The notes under the pieces: model-generated
What the model saw: the letters and a program-made list of their open reading frames with translations, nothing else
Told to the model about the DNA's origin: nothing
The model's database searches: none
Translations under genes and position numbers: made by a program
Part shown: one piece after another, positions 8,365 through 17,208 of the stretch
Numbering within the stretch: position 1 is the first letter of the stretch
How the letters are laid out: each line of letters begins with the position of its first letter
Assembly (NCBI GenBank): GCA_016191785.1
Contig: JACPVJ010000055.1
Location: forward strand, 1-64,000
Length of the DNA: 64,000 bases
Direction of reading: 5' to 3'
Source of the DNA: Myxococcales bacterium
Lineage (GTDB): Bacteria > Myxococcota_A > Polyangia > Polyangiales > Polyangiaceae

Positions 8365-10590
8365 TCAGAAGAACGCTTCCACGCCCACGCTCGGGATGGT
8401 GACGGGCCCGATCTCTTCGGCTCGACACTCGCCGCCCACGTCGCAGTCGAGATCCACCGGCTCTTTGCTGAGCGTGGCGTTCAGCACCTCGAACACGAAC
8501 GCCCACGAGCCACGCTGCCCCAGTCGCCAGCGCTTCTCGAGCCGAACGTCGACCCGGTAGAAGGCGGGCACGCGCCGCGGGCTTCTGGAGCGGAGCTCGG
8601 TGGAGCTGGCCCGCTCGGCCGGAAAGCCCGAGTAGTAGACCAGCCGCGTGCCGGCTCGCCAGCGCCGCCCGAGATTGTACGCGAGCGCCAGGTTCACGAC
8701 GTGCGTCCGGTCGAAGGCCGCGGGGAAGTGCTCGCGCCCGAAGCTGCGGGTCGATCGGCTGAGCGTGTAGGCCAGGTAGCCGCCGAGCGCGTGGGTCAGC
8801 GGGCGGCGGATCATCAGCTCGGCGCCGACGGCCGAGCCCAGGCTGCGCTGGTCGATGCGCTCGTCGTCGCTGGCCGTCCCAATGCCGTCGGTCATGTCCA
8901 GAAACACGTTCTGAAACAGGGTGAGCGAGCCGGTGAAGCCGGCGGGCAAGTCGTGCTCCACCCCGGCGCTGGACTGCACGCTTTGCTGCAGAACGCCGCG
9001 GAGCCCGGCGAGCTGAAAGCCGGGCACGGGGACCACGAACGACGGCGCCTGGTGCGCGACGCCGAAGGCGTGGATCGTCCGGAGCGAAGGCGTGAGCTCG
9101 AAGCGGGCCGAGATGCGCGGGTCGATCCCGAGCAGCGCCGCGCCGTCGGACTCGTAGAGATCGACCCGGAGCCCGGGCGTCACGCTGACCCCCCGGGCGG
9201 GAGTGAACGTGACGTCGGTCCACATACCCACCGCGAGATCCGTACGCTCGGGGAAGAGGCGCTCGAAGGTCGCCTGCTCGTCGAGGTCGTCGCCCTCGTA
9301 GCGAGGAGCCTGCACGTCGTAGTGGTCCACCGCGACGTCGGTGCCGGCCCGCAGCGAGACGTCGCGGCTCGGACGATGCGCGATCTCGCTGCGGATCGAG
9401 ATCAGGCGATCGCGCACGAAGAAGTCGCGATCGCCCCCGCGGGTGCGGTCGACCCCGGCGGTCACCGCCAGGCGCAGGTCGGTGTCGCGGGAGGCGCGCC
9501 GGTCCCAGCGCAGGTCCGCGCGATGAAACTCGGTGCCGAGCAGGGTCTTGGTCTGGCCTTCGTCCTTCTCGCCCAGGAAGTCGAAGGCTCCGAACGAGAA
9601 CAGCGTCAGGGTGTCGCGAGCGCCGACGTCATGGCTCACGCGCAGCTGATAGTCCCAGTACTCGAGCACGGCTTCGGGCGAGAGCAGTGAGAGCAAGAGG
9701 CCGGTGTACGAATAGCGGCCGCCAACCAGCGCGGTCCCTCGCCCCCCGTCGAACGGGGCCTCGACCAGAGCGCCGGCGTCCACCAGCCTCAGGTTGGCCT
9801 CGCCGTGGAGCTCGGGCCGGGGCGCGGTGGTCTCGCCCGCGACGATGCCCCCGGCGAAACGACCGAAGCGCGCGGGGTAGCCGCCGGGATACAGATCGAC
9901 GCGCTCGATGATGCCGGGGTGGATCACCGAGGGCCCGAGCCCCACGTGGTACAGCAGCGGAACGCGGATCCCGTCGAGGAAGTACCCGACGTTGCCCGGC
10001 GGCGCGCCGCGCACGAAGAAGAACGGCACGCCGCTGATGATCGGAGTGACCCCGGGCAATGCCTCGACCGCGCGGAACGGATCGCCGAAGCTGCCCGGCA
10101 GCTCGCGCACCTCGGCTCGGGTGAAGCTGCGCACCGTGGGCGCGCGCTTGTCCCCGTGCACCACCACCTCGATCTGCTCGGCCGCGCGGGGCGCCGCGGG
10201 TCGGGCGGGCCGGGCCTCCTTCGGCGCGCTCTCCGGGGCCTCCGGGGTCAGGGCGGGCTGGCTGAAGCGCACCTCGAAACGAATGCGCGACGCCACGGCT
10301 CGCCCTTCGCGCTTCGCGGGATCGAAGGTCCAGCGGTACGCGCTTCGGGTCGCGACCTCCGCGAACGGCGGGGCTCCGCTGACCACGGTCGCGTCGCGCA
10401 CGCTGCCGTCGACGCCGATCACCAGCTCGAGCACCACCACCGCGTCGCCCCGGGCGCCTTCGGGGTAAGCCACGGTGGTGTCGCCGACCACGCGAGGGCG
10501 CTCGACCTCTTGCGCCGACGCCCGCGGCCCGAGCGTGCCGAGGCCGAGGGCCATCAGCAACGCGATCAGCCCGGCGTGGGTTGGTCGCAA
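8365..10590 (-). CDS. TonB-dependent outer-membrane receptor with N-terminal TonB-C-like domain
   Basis: 741-residue outer-membrane transporter. A signal peptide ending around ASAQ is followed at residues about 28-105 by a domain like the C-terminal domain of TonB (YPEGARGDAVVVLELVIGVDG, YRWTFDPAKR). Then comes a Pro/Ala linker, a plug domain (PGVTPIISGVPFFFVRG, YFLDGIRVPLLYH), and a beta-barrel that ends in Phe as outer-membrane proteins do. The cargo is unknown. No ATG gives a complete signal peptide, so the TTG at 10590 is chosen. It lies inside the 3' end of the upstream VWA gene (overlap 25 bases), suggesting co-expression with that lipoprotein. Confidence 0.85.
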   Translation of the reverse strand: MRPTHAGLIALLMALGLGTLGPRASAQEVERPRVVGDTTVAYPEGARGDAVVVLELVIGVDGSVRDATVVSGAPPFAEVATRSAYRWTFDPAKREGRAVASRIRFEVRFSQPALTPEAPESAPKEARPARPAAPRAAEQIEVVVHGDKRAPTVRSFTRAEVRELPGSFGDPFRAVEALPGVTPIISGVPFFFVRGAPPGNVGYFLDGIRVPLLYHVGLGPSVIHPGIIERVDLYPGGYPARFGRFAGGIVAGETTAPRPELHGEANLRLVDAGALVEAPFDGGRGTALVGGRYSYTGLLLSLLSPEAVLEYWDYQLRVSHDVGARDTLTLFSFGAFDFLGEKDEGQTKTLLGTEFHRADLRWDRRASRDTDLRLAVTAGVDRTRGGDRDFFVRDRLISIRSEIAHRPSRDVSLRAGTDVAVDHYDVQAPRYEGDDLDEQATFERLFPERTDLAVGMWTDVTFTPARGVSVTPGLRVDLYESDGAALLGIDPRISARFELTPSLRTIHAFGVAHQAPSFVVPVPGFQLAGLRGVLQQSVQSSAGVEHDLPAGFTGSLTLFQNVFLDMTDGIGTASDDERIDQRSLGSAVGAELMIRRPLTHALGGYLAYTLSRSTRSFGREHFPAAFDRTHVVNLALAYNLGRRWRAGTRLVYYSGFPAERASSTELRSRSPRRVPAFYRVDVRLEKRWRLGQRGSWAFVFEVLNATLSKEPVDLDCDVGGECRAEEIGPVTIPSVGVEAFF

Positions 10591-11837
10591 CCGAACACCA
10601 CGTCGACGTCCTTCACGGTCTGAGCCTTGATCTTGTCGCAATCGGCTCCGTAGAAGGTAATCTGGTTGGTGGTCGCGTCGTAGTCCCACCCGGCCTTCTG
10701 GGTCTTGTCCTGGGGGACCTTGGCGTTGTCGAAGAACACGAAGACCTTGCTCGGGTCGGCCGGGGTCTTGCCGAGCGTGAACGAACAACTCGCCACGGTG
10801 CCGGCGATCTTGCCGAGGGCAGCCCCCAGGCTGGTCGCGTCGTTGGCCTGGTAATACTTGGTGGTCGGGTCGCTGCTCGGCACGCCGCCGGCCAGGGCGA
10901 AGGCGTTCATCTGCGCCGGGTCGACGCCCGTGCCGAAGCCGATCACGAAGGTGGACACGCCCCCCGTGTTCAGCTGCTTGATGATCTGCTCGGTGCCTGG
11001 GTCGCCGCCCGCTGCGTTGCAGCCCGCTTGCTTGCCGTCGGTGATCAAGAGCACGTAGCTCTTGCGAGTCTTGTCCTTGAAGGCCGGCTCCAGGCTGGCC
11101 TGCTGCATGGCGGTGTCGATGTTGGTGACGCAGGGCCCGTCTGGGAAGAATTTGTCGGCCTTGGCCAGCGACGCGGTGAGCAGCGCCTGGATCTTCGCTT
11201 CGTTGGCGTCGGCCACGGCGAACTGCGCCGCGTCCTGCGTGCAGTTGTTGCCGGTGATGTCGGGGAACAGGCCGAGCCCCCAGCGGATCTTGCCGCTGTA
11301 GGTGGTCAGCATCTTGTTCAGCGCGTCCACCGCGATCACCCACTTGGTCTTGCCGCCACCCCCATCGCTGGTCATCGAGCAGCTTCGGTCGAGCGAGATG
11401 AACAGGTTCGGCGCGACGGCCTCGATGGTGAACTCTTCCGCGCCGCAGCCGCCGCCCGGAACGCAGGTCTTCTGCGCCGGATCGCAGACCAGGCCGGCGC
11501 CGCAGTCGCCGTCTGCCGCGCAGGTGCCGGTCGGGATGCACTTCTTGCCCACACCGCAGAAGCTGCCCGCATCGCAGTCGCCGTCTGCGGCGCACGTCCC
11601 GGTCGCGATGCAGCTGCCCGCCGCAGAACAGAAGGTGCCCGCGTCGCAGTCGCCGTCCGCTTTGCAGGTGCTGCCGCCCCCGCCACTGCCGCCCGAGCCC
11701 CCGCCGCTGCCGCCCGTCGCTCCCGTGCCCGGCAGCGCGCCGCCGCCCGCAACGTCGCCGGCGTCTTCACCCCCGCAGCCGAAGCCCAACGCCGACAAGC
11801 CCCCGAGCAAGAACACCGCGCCGACCCAGCGTGACAT
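10566..11837 (-). CDS. VWA-domain lipoprotein with Cys-rich repeats
   Basis: 423-residue predicted lipoprotein. The signal ends at Cys21 (GFGC). Then come a Gly/Ser tether and three repeats of about 19 residues with the pattern CxADGDCDAGxFC. A von Willebrand factor A domain follows, with the MIDAS sequence DRSCS (DxSxS), SYVLLITDG and a GFGTGVDPAQM segment. VWA domains bind protein partners through a metal ion; the partner is unknown. GGAGG stands seven bases before the ATG at 11837. The gene runs into the TonB-dependent receptor downstream. Confidence 0.88.
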   Translation of the reverse strand: MSRWVGAVFLLGGLSALGFGCGGEDAGDVAGGGALPGTGATGGSGGGSGGSGGGGSTCKADGDCDAGTFCSAAGSCIATGTCAADGDCDAGSFCGVGKKCIPTGTCAADGDCGAGLVCDPAQKTCVPGGGCGAEEFTIEAVAPNLFISLDRSCSMTSDGGGGKTKWVIAVDALNKMLTTYSGKIRWGLGLFPDITGNNCTQDAAQFAVADANEAKIQALLTASLAKADKFFPDGPCVTNIDTAMQQASLEPAFKDKTRKSYVLLITDGKQAGCNAAGGDPGTEQIIKQLNTGGVSTFVIGFGTGVDPAQMNAFALAGGVPSSDPTTKYYQANDATSLGAALGKIAGTVASCSFTLGKTPADPSKVFVFFDNAKVPQDKTQKAGWDYDATTNQITFYGADCDKIKAQTVKDVDVVFGCDQPTPG

Positions 11838-11911
11838 GAGCACCTCCGAACGCGACCCTGTGAGCCAGTCTATCGCCGACAAAGCTCCCACGCACGCGAG
11901 AAGGCGCTCGA

Positions 11912-12769
11912 TCATTCCAGCGTGACTGGGTCTTTGCAGCAGCGGAAGCCGATCTCGTAGAAGCGGAAGGCGTTGCCGTGATTGGTCACCGCGTTCTGAC
12001 AGGTCCGCGACTCGGCCCAGTAGCGGCCCTTGAGGGAACCCGAGAAGTCCTTGCCCGAGCCGCCGTCTCGCCGGCGCGTCCACTCTTCGACGTTGCCGCA
12101 CAGATCGAACACGCCATCCGGGCCGGCACAGCCGCCGTTCGAGCCGCTCGGTTCGGCCTGGTACAGGGCCTCGACGTGATCGGCTGCGACCTTGCCCGAC
12201 GTCGAAACGGCACGCGCCGCGTCGAGCAACTGCGTCAACGACTCGATGTTCGGTTTCGAGACCGTCCACGGCCAGCCGTTCAGCTTGCTCTGGTCGTACA
12301 GCTTCCAGCTCTCTTCGTCGTTGCAGGTTCCGGGAACGTGCTTGTCCCCGTAGGGGTAGCTGGTACCGGTCGGCCCCTCGCAGCTACGAGTCCACTCGTC
12401 GTCGAAACACAGGCGCTTGCCCCGGGACTGACACCACGCCGCGCTCTCGTCGAAGGTGAACATGACCAGCGGCAACGCGCCGACGGTGTTCGGTGCTTCG
12501 TGGCGGTCGATGCAGAAGTCGTCGACGAGCTGCATGTCCGCCGGGCAAGGCGACTGCGCATCCGCGTCGGGCGACGACGCCTCGGTCGCGTCGAGCGTCG
12601 CGTCGCCATCACTCCCGGTCTCGACCTCGAGCGGCGCGTCGGCCGCCCCCGCGTCGCTGCCACCGCCACCACTCGCCGGGCCGCCGCCCTCGGAGTCGTC
12701 GTCGCTGCACGCCCCGAGGGACAGCGCCGCGACGGCGACCAGCAGCACGAGCCTCATGTCGATCATCAT
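11912..12769 (-). CDS. FGE/SUMF1-fold lipoprotein (paralogue 1)
   Basis: 285 residues: signal peptide with lipobox LGAC, an Asp/Gly/Ala linker, then a formylglycine-generating-enzyme-like (SUMF1) domain at about 80-285. Family marks are FCIDRHEAPN, AAWCQSRGKRLCFDDEW, DLCGNVEEW and IGFRCC. The site where true FGEs carry their first catalytic Cys (GGSWLC) reads KGRYWAES, so it probably does not convert sulfatase cysteines and more likely acts as a binding lectin-like fold (inference). Related genes lie at 42493 and 45720. The ATG at 12769 is chosen; 12766 and 12757 are possible. Confidence 0.88.
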   Translation of the reverse strand: MMIDMRLVLLVAVAALSLGACSDDDSEGGGPASGGGGSDAGAADAPLEVETGSDGDATLDATEASSPDADAQSPCPADMQLVDDFCIDRHEAPNTVGALPLVMFTFDESAAWCQSRGKRLCFDDEWTRSCEGPTGTSYPYGDKHVPGTCNDEESWKLYDQSKLNGWPWTVSKPNIESLTQLLDAARAVSTSGKVAADHVEALYQAEPSGSNGGCAGPDGVFDLCGNVEEWTRRRDGGSGKDFSGSLKGRYWAESRTCQNAVTNHGNAFRFYEIGFRCCKDPVTLE

Positions 12770-12812
12770 GCCCCGTCTTCGGCCCGAGGGCTGCTCGGGT
12801 TGCGTGGAGATC

Positions 12813-13700
12813 TCAGTCCGCCGGCGGCGCCTCGGGCTCGAGGGGCGCCGGAGCGGACGAGGCCTCGAGGCGCTCGGAGCTGCCTCGCCAGCGCCCGAGC
12901 ACCGCGACCTCTACGCGCAGCGCGACCTCGGACGGCGCCGGGGGCAGCGCCACCAGGGGCAACGGGACGAGGAGCTTTTCGCCGGGAGCGAGCACGTGCC
13001 GCCCGCCGGGCAGCTTCTTCTTGGCCACCAGCTTCGCGATGTCGCTCGGCGAGAGGAAGCGCTCGTCGGCCAGGCGGCCCGCCCGCTCGAACACCACGCG
13101 CACGCTGATCGTGCCGTCCGGCGACTTCGGATCGGCCACCGAGAGCTCGAGCGGTTCCACCCCCTGGTGCACGATCGCGAGATCGACCACGGCGTTCGGA
13201 CCGTCCATGCGCGCCTGAGAGGCGAGCTTCAGCGCGGCCAGGGGGCGCTTCTTCGCCGCGTCGATCAGCCCGCCCAAGAGCAGCCGGAGGGACCCCGCGC
13301 CTTCGTCCTTGGAGGTGAGCGAGACCTCGGCGCGGCGCGTGCCGTGGGAGAGCTGCAGGAGACCCGAGCCCTCGGCGGTGAAGCCGGGCTCGTCGTGGCG
13401 GTCGAGCAGCGAGTGCTCGCTCACGATCTTCTCCAGCTCGGCGCGCTGCTCGGCCGGCGGCCGCACGGCGAAGAACCCGACGGCGCCCCACGGGTCGGCT
13501 CGCCCGGCCTTCTTCAACGTGAGCCGCGCGAGGCCCTTGCCCGCGACTGCGAGCTCGAAGCTCTCGGCTGGCCGCGCCGTCCGGACGGCGTAGCTGACCT
13601 CGAGCCCGCTCGTGGGCGGGCCCTTGGCCGGCGGCCGCGCGCCGCACGCAGCTAGGGCGAGGGCAATTCCGAAGCCGATGAGCCGAGAGCACCGACTCAT
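12813..13700 (-). CDS. Hypothetical lipoprotein
   Basis: 295-residue predicted lipoprotein of unknown function. The signal MSRCSRLIGFGIALALAAC is followed by two sandwich-like regions. The first contains a segment resembling an algorithm-free surface domain with GLARLTLKKAG and LLQLSHGTRR; the second ends with a vascular-style pattern of beta strands (LLVPLPLVALPP, VALRVEVAVLG). The tail is Pro/Ala/Glu-rich. It follows the Cys-ladder lipoprotein gene with only two bases between TGA and ATG, so they are surely one transcript. I recognise no catalytic motif. Confidence 0.78.
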   Translation of the reverse strand: MSRCSRLIGFGIALALAACGARPPAKGPPTSGLEVSYAVRTARPAESFELAVAGKGLARLTLKKAGRADPWGAVGFFAVRPPAEQRAELEKIVSEHSLLDRHDEPGFTAEGSGLLQLSHGTRRAEVSLTSKDEGAGSLRLLLGGLIDAAKKRPLAALKLASQARMDGPNAVVDLAIVHQGVEPLELSVADPKSPDGTISVRVVFERAGRLADERFLSPSDIAKLVAKKKLPGGRHVLAPGEKLLVPLPLVALPPAPSEVALRVEVAVLGRWRGSSERLEASSAPAPLEPEAPPAD

Positions 13701-13702
13701 CG

Positions 13703-14782
13703 TCAGCCCGTGCCTGCGCCGACCTTGCCGCTGACGCTGGCGCTGGCCTGCACGCTGACGTTGATCCGCACCGAGGCCTGGACCGAGGCGTGGGCTGCGG
13801 CGGCGACGCACGCCACGGCCTGCGCGCCCGCGTTCCCGATCACCTTGGGCAGACGGCCGCCGACGTCGACCACGACCTTCACGTCGCCCAGCACGCGCTT
13901 GCCGAGACCCACCTCGGCCTGGATCAGGTAGGGCAAGTTGGCGCGCAAGGTGGCCGCCAGGCGCAGGGCCATGTCGACGTTCTGCCCGACGTTCACGTTC
14001 ACCTGCCCGGGCGTGCACTGCGCGCGCAGGTTGGCGCGCGCGCTGCAGCTGGCCTGGCACTCCCCCGAGGCGCTGGGGCCCTGCACGTGCCCCTCGCACT
14101 TCGGGGCCTGCCACTGCCCCTGGCACTTCGCGTGACAGGTCGCGTCGCAGCCGCCGGTGCAGGTGCCGTTACAAGTGCCGGTGCAGCGCCCTTGTGCGTC
14201 CACCGCGCTGCACTGACCGTTGCAGGTGCCGTTGCAGCGCCCCTCGCAGCGCCCTTCGCACGTGCCCTGGCAATAGCCCGAGAGGCGCGCGGGCTCGCAC
14301 TGTGCGACGATCTGCCCCGGATCGACCTGGACGTTGCACTGCCCCTCGCAGCTGGCCTTGGCCTGGAAGTCGGCTTGGCAGGCGGGTGGCTGGGCTTGCA
14401 CCTGGATCTGGATCCCCTGGCGGAAGATCCAGTCGATCTGCGCCGCGAGCGCGCCGCACGCAGCCTTGGCCGACGCGCCCGGGTCGTCGTTCTTCGGCGC
14501 CATTGCCGCGTCCGGGATGCCGAGATCGCGACCCATGTTCTTGCACGCGGTGGTCGCGAGCATCTCCATCTGCACCGAGGCCTGCATCAGGTCCTTGGTC
14601 GCGGCGACGAACGCGCGCACCTCGGCGTTGGCCTTGGCGTTGGCCGAGAAGCTCATCTGCATCGGATCACCCGAGCCCAGCGCCGGGCACGCCGCGCCCC
14701 CCAGGGCGCCGAACTTGCCGTCCATGCAGCTCGCGCTGACCACCATCAGAACCAGGGCGAAGATCAGGTGAACGAAACGCAT
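13703..14782 (-). CDS. Cysteine-ladder lipoprotein (CxGxC repeats with period 4)
   Basis: 359 residues with a secretion signal ending at Cys19 (lipobox-like SASC). Residues 30-130 are a helical region. Residues 135-256 hold about twenty cysteines. Two blocks have perfect spacing of four: C171-175-179-183-187-191 and C200-204-208-212-216-220, mostly as CxGx or CNGT. Residues 258-359 alternate Val/Ala with polar residues (VNVNVGQNVD, VRINVSVQASASV), suggesting beta structure. The ladder could form a disulphide-stacked rod or bind metal; neither can be decided by eye. The ATG at 14782 is used because it gives a clean signal peptide. Cotranscribed with 12813-13700. Confidence 0.8.
   Translation of the reverse strand: MRFVHLIFALVLMVVSASCMDGKFGALGGAACPALGSGDPMQMSFSANAKANAEVRAFVAATKDLMQASVQMEMLATTACKNMGRDLGIPDAAMAPKNDDPGASAKAACGALAAQIDWIFRQGIQIQVQAQPPACQADFQAKASCEGQCNVQVDPGQIVAQCEPARLSGYCQGTCEGRCEGRCNGTCNGQCSAVDAQGRCTGTCNGTCTGGCDATCHAKCQGQWQAPKCEGHVQGPSASGECQASCSARANLRAQCTPGQVNVNVGQNVDMALRLAATLRANLPYLIQAEVGLGKRVLGDVKVVVDVGGRLPKVIGNAGAQAVACVAAAAHASVQASVRINVSVQASASVSGKVGAGTG
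14123..14272. repeat. Codon-level repeat encoding two C-x3 ladders
   Basis: Twelve-base units (on the minus strand, tgc followed by three codons rich in ggc and acc) recur through this stretch. They are interrupted once by SAVDAQGR, giving six plus six cysteines at exact four-residue intervals. Confidence 0.8.
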
Positions 14783-14862
14783 GGCCCGGAGCCTGTCCGT
14801 CCCGCCGATGCGGCGCAAGTCCCCCATCGACGCACGGCTTGCGCTACCCTCGCCCGTCGGCG

Positions 14863-15663
14863 ATGGCCCAGCAGAAACCCTACCTCGACGGCGCGCGCCC
14901 GCTGTGCTTCGCGCACCGCGGCGGCGCCGCGCTCTGGCCCGAAAACACCCTCGTGGCGCTCCGCGGGGCCATCGAGCTGGGGGTGACCCACCTCGAGACC
15001 GACGTGCACCTGACCCGCGACGGCGAGCTGGTGGTGTTCCACGACGCCCGCCTCGAGCGCACCACCGACGGCTACGGACCGATCCGCGACTTTACCCTGA
15101 GCGAGCTCCAGGAGCTCGATGCGGGGTTTCGATTCTCGCCCGACGGCAAGAGCCGGCCCTGGCGCGGCAAGGGCCTGCGCATCCCGAGGCTGTCGGAGGC
15201 CTTCGAGCTCGACCCCCGCGTGAAGCTCAACGTCGAGATGAAGCAGAGCGGCGTCGGCCTGCCGCGCGCGCTCTGGGACTTCATCGAGCAGCGCAGTCTC
15301 CACGATCGCATCCTGGTGGCCGCCGCGGAATTCGGTCTCGGCCGCGAGTTCCGAAAGCTCGCTCGAGGCAGCGTCGCGACCAGCGCGTCGGCGCTGGAGG
15401 TCGCCGAGCTGTGGGCCGCCGCGCGGGTGGGTCTGGGCCGATGGGTTCCGGTCGACTACGACGCGCTGCAGGTGCCGCCGAGCCAGTACGGGCTCGAGGT
15501 CGTCACCGAGCAGTTCGTCGAGCTGGCCCACGCCCGGGGCCTGCACGTCCACGTCTGGACCATCGACGACCCGAACGAGATGCGCCGCCTGCGCGCGCTG
15601 GGCGTCGACGGGCTGATGAGCGATCGCCCGGACGTTTTGCTCGAGACCATGGGGGCGCCGTGA
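14863..15663 (+). CDS. Glycerophosphodiester phosphodiesterase
   Basis: 266-residue enzyme that hydrolyses glycerophosphodiesters to glycerol-3-phosphate and an alcohol. The GDPD motif set is complete: HRGG near the N-terminus, WPENT with the metal-binding Glu, ETDVHLTRDGELVVFHD with E-x-D and the general-acid His, NVEMK, and the closing VHVWTIDD and GLMSDRP. There is no signal peptide, so it is probably cytoplasmic and used for phospholipid-headgroup recycling. The ATG at 14863 fits the family start; an in-frame TTG lies at 14839. It overlaps the next gene (GTGA at 15660). Confidence 0.93.
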   Translation: MAQQKPYLDGARPLCFAHRGGAALWPENTLVALRGAIELGVTHLETDVHLTRDGELVVFHDARLERTTDGYGPIRDFTLSELQELDAGFRFSPDGKSRPWRGKGLRIPRLSEAFELDPRVKLNVEMKQSGVGLPRALWDFIEQRSLHDRILVAAAEFGLGREFRKLARGSVATSASALEVAELWAAARVGLGRWVPVDYDALQVPPSQYGLEVVTEQFVELAHARGLHVHVWTIDDPNEMRRLRALGVDGLMSDRPDVLLETMGAP

Positions 15664-16049
15664 ACCCCTGGCCGCCGCAAGCACCTCCCGCGCCTCCGCC
15701 CGGCCCGGTCGGCGGCTACGGGCTCGCGCTGCCGCCCGGCGTGAGCGCCGAGAGCGCGTATCAAAAGCCCGGAGGCAGCGGGGGCAGTGAGCCGCTGGGC
15801 ATCGTCGGCTTGATCTTGGGCGTGATCAGCCTGCCACTCTACCTGTGCTGCGGCGGGCTCTCGCTCGTCCTGAACCTGGTGGGGCTCGGGCTCGGCGTGG
15901 CCGGGCTCGCGCGCTCGCGCGGCGGTGGCCAGGGGCGAGCGGTGGCGATCGCCGCGGTGGTGGTCAACGGCCTTCTGCTGCTGCTGAACGTCCTGGCGAT
16001 CGTGTTCGTGTTCGGCGTGATGGGCTTCGGGCTCTTGTCGAGCCCGTGA
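15660..16049 (+). CDS. DUF4190-like small membrane protein
   Basis: 129 residues beginning with GTG inside the TGA of the preceding gene. A Pro-rich cytoplasmic start (NPWPPQAPPAPPPG) is followed by two long hydrophobic segments (GIVGLILGVISLPLYLCCGG, and AIAAVVVNGLLLLLNVLAIV), the pattern of DUF4190 proteins. Function is unknown. Coupling to the glycerophosphodiesterase hints at a membrane-lipid role, which is inference only. Confidence 0.75.
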   Translation: MNPWPPQAPPAPPPGPVGGYGLALPPGVSAESAYQKPGGSGGSEPLGIVGLILGVISLPLYLCCGGLSLVLNLVGLGLGVAGLARSRGGGQGRAVAIAAVVVNGLLLLLNVLAIVFVFGVMGFGLLSSP

Positions 16050-16057
16050 GACTCGGC

Positions 16058-16369
16058 TCAGATCCCGTCGGCGCCGCTGTCCGGCGGCGGCTGCGACAAA
16101 CACACCTGGGGGCCGTCGTCGCCGGCGTCCGGTGGCGGAGGCGACAGGCACGGCTGGGCGCCGGCAGACCCGCCGGTGCTGGTGCCACCTGCACCCGCGC
16201 TGCCGCCGGTCGCGCCGCCGCTGCCCCCCGTGGAGCCGCCCGAGCCCGACGTGGCGGCGCTTCCTCCGCTGCCACCGCCGTCGGTGTCACCCCCGCAACC
16301 CGCGAGAGCCACCGAGGCGACGCCCGCGCTCGCCAGCGCCGCCGCGATGAAGCGGGCGCGGCGAGCCAT
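16058..16369 (-). CDS. Small Gly/Ser-rich lipoprotein with two repeated C-terminal motifs
   Basis: 103 residues. MARRARFIAAALASAGVASVALAGC is a convincing lipoprotein signal; a Gly/Ser/Thr tether follows. The end has two copies of a short motif, PCLSPPPPDAGDDG and VCLSQPPPDSGADG. An in-frame ATG at 16399 would add ten residues. Small proteins of this layout, tether plus a C-L-S-x-P-P-P-D motif, are common in Polyangia, but I know no function. Confidence 0.68.
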   Translation of the reverse strand: MARRARFIAAALASAGVASVALAGCGGDTDGGGSGGSAATSGSGGSTGGSGGATGGSAGAGGTSTGGSAGAQPCLSPPPPDAGDDGPQVCLSQPPPDSGADGI

Positions 16370-16437
16370 GATCAACCGCTTTGCGTCTCCGTCGCTCATG
16401 ACCCACTCATGATGCGCCAGTCCGCCGCGGCTGTCAT

Positions 16438-17139
16438 TCAGTGTTTCTCGGTGAACACCCGATCGCCCGGCACGCCGTGCTCGGTCACCAGCTGGTCGAC
16501 GCATTCGACCACCATCTCGCCCACACCGCAGACGTAGATGTTCGCGCCCGTAAGCGGGAAAACCAGCTCGGCGAGGTGCGCCTGGACACGGCCCGTGCGC
16601 CCCGACCACCCGTTCTGGGGCTGACTGACGATGGGCTCGTAGCGCAGGCGCGGGTGCGCCTTGCACAGCATCTCGAGCTCGGCGCGCCAGAGCAGCTCGG
16701 GCTCGGTGCGCGCCCCGGACAAGAGCAAGAGCGGCGCGCTTCCGCCGGCCTCGAGCGCTTGCTGCAAGAGCGCGCGGATCGGAGCGAGGCCGGTGCCGGT
16801 GGCGATGAACACCTCGGGGTGCCCCGCGGGGTCACGCCGCACGAAGCTCCCCTTGGGTCCGAGCACGTCGACGGCGCCGCCCACCACCACGTCGTCGAGC
16901 GCGCCGCCGCGGAGTACCGCCAGCTCGAACAGACCCGGCCGGGCGGGGTCGGGCATGCTCGCGATCGAGAACGGCGTGCGACGTTCGTCGCCGACGGGCG
17001 CGACCTCGACGTACTGCCCCGGCACCCACTCGAGCGGCTTGGGCCCGAGCGTCGCCAGGACGAGCCCGCGCACTCGCGGTGAAAGCGTGGCCTGAGCCAC
17101 CAGCTCGGCTCGAACCTGACGCGGCTCTGGAAGGGTCAT
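16438..17139 (-). CDS. Ferredoxin-NADP reductase-like flavoprotein
   Basis: 233 residues with the two-domain FNR fold. The FAD-binding barrel carries PGQYVEV and RTPFSIAS; the NAD(P)-binding domain carries IATGTGLAPIRALLQQAL and IYVCGVGEMV. It ends in TEKH, close to FNR-type reductases. It transfers electrons between NAD(P)H and an iron-sulfur or haem partner; none is encoded next to it. A GGAGG site precedes the ATG at 17139. It is divergent from the carboxylase gene across 69 bases. Confidence 0.88.
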   Translation of the reverse strand: MTLPEPRQVRAELVAQATLSPRVRGLVLATLGPKPLEWVPGQYVEVAPVGDERRTPFSIASMPDPARPGLFELAVLRGGALDDVVVGGAVDVLGPKGSFVRRDPAGHPEVFIATGTGLAPIRALLQQALEAGGSAPLLLLSGARTEPELLWRAELEMLCKAHPRLRYEPIVSQPQNGWSGRTGRVQAHLAELVFPLTGANIYVCGVGEMVVECVDQLVTEHGVPGDRVFTEKH

Positions 17140-17208
17140 GGGAGCCTCCCATAGTCCAAGCCACGAGCAGACCGCAACGCCAGTCGCTGTGCTAGCCTGC
17201 GCCGCGCC

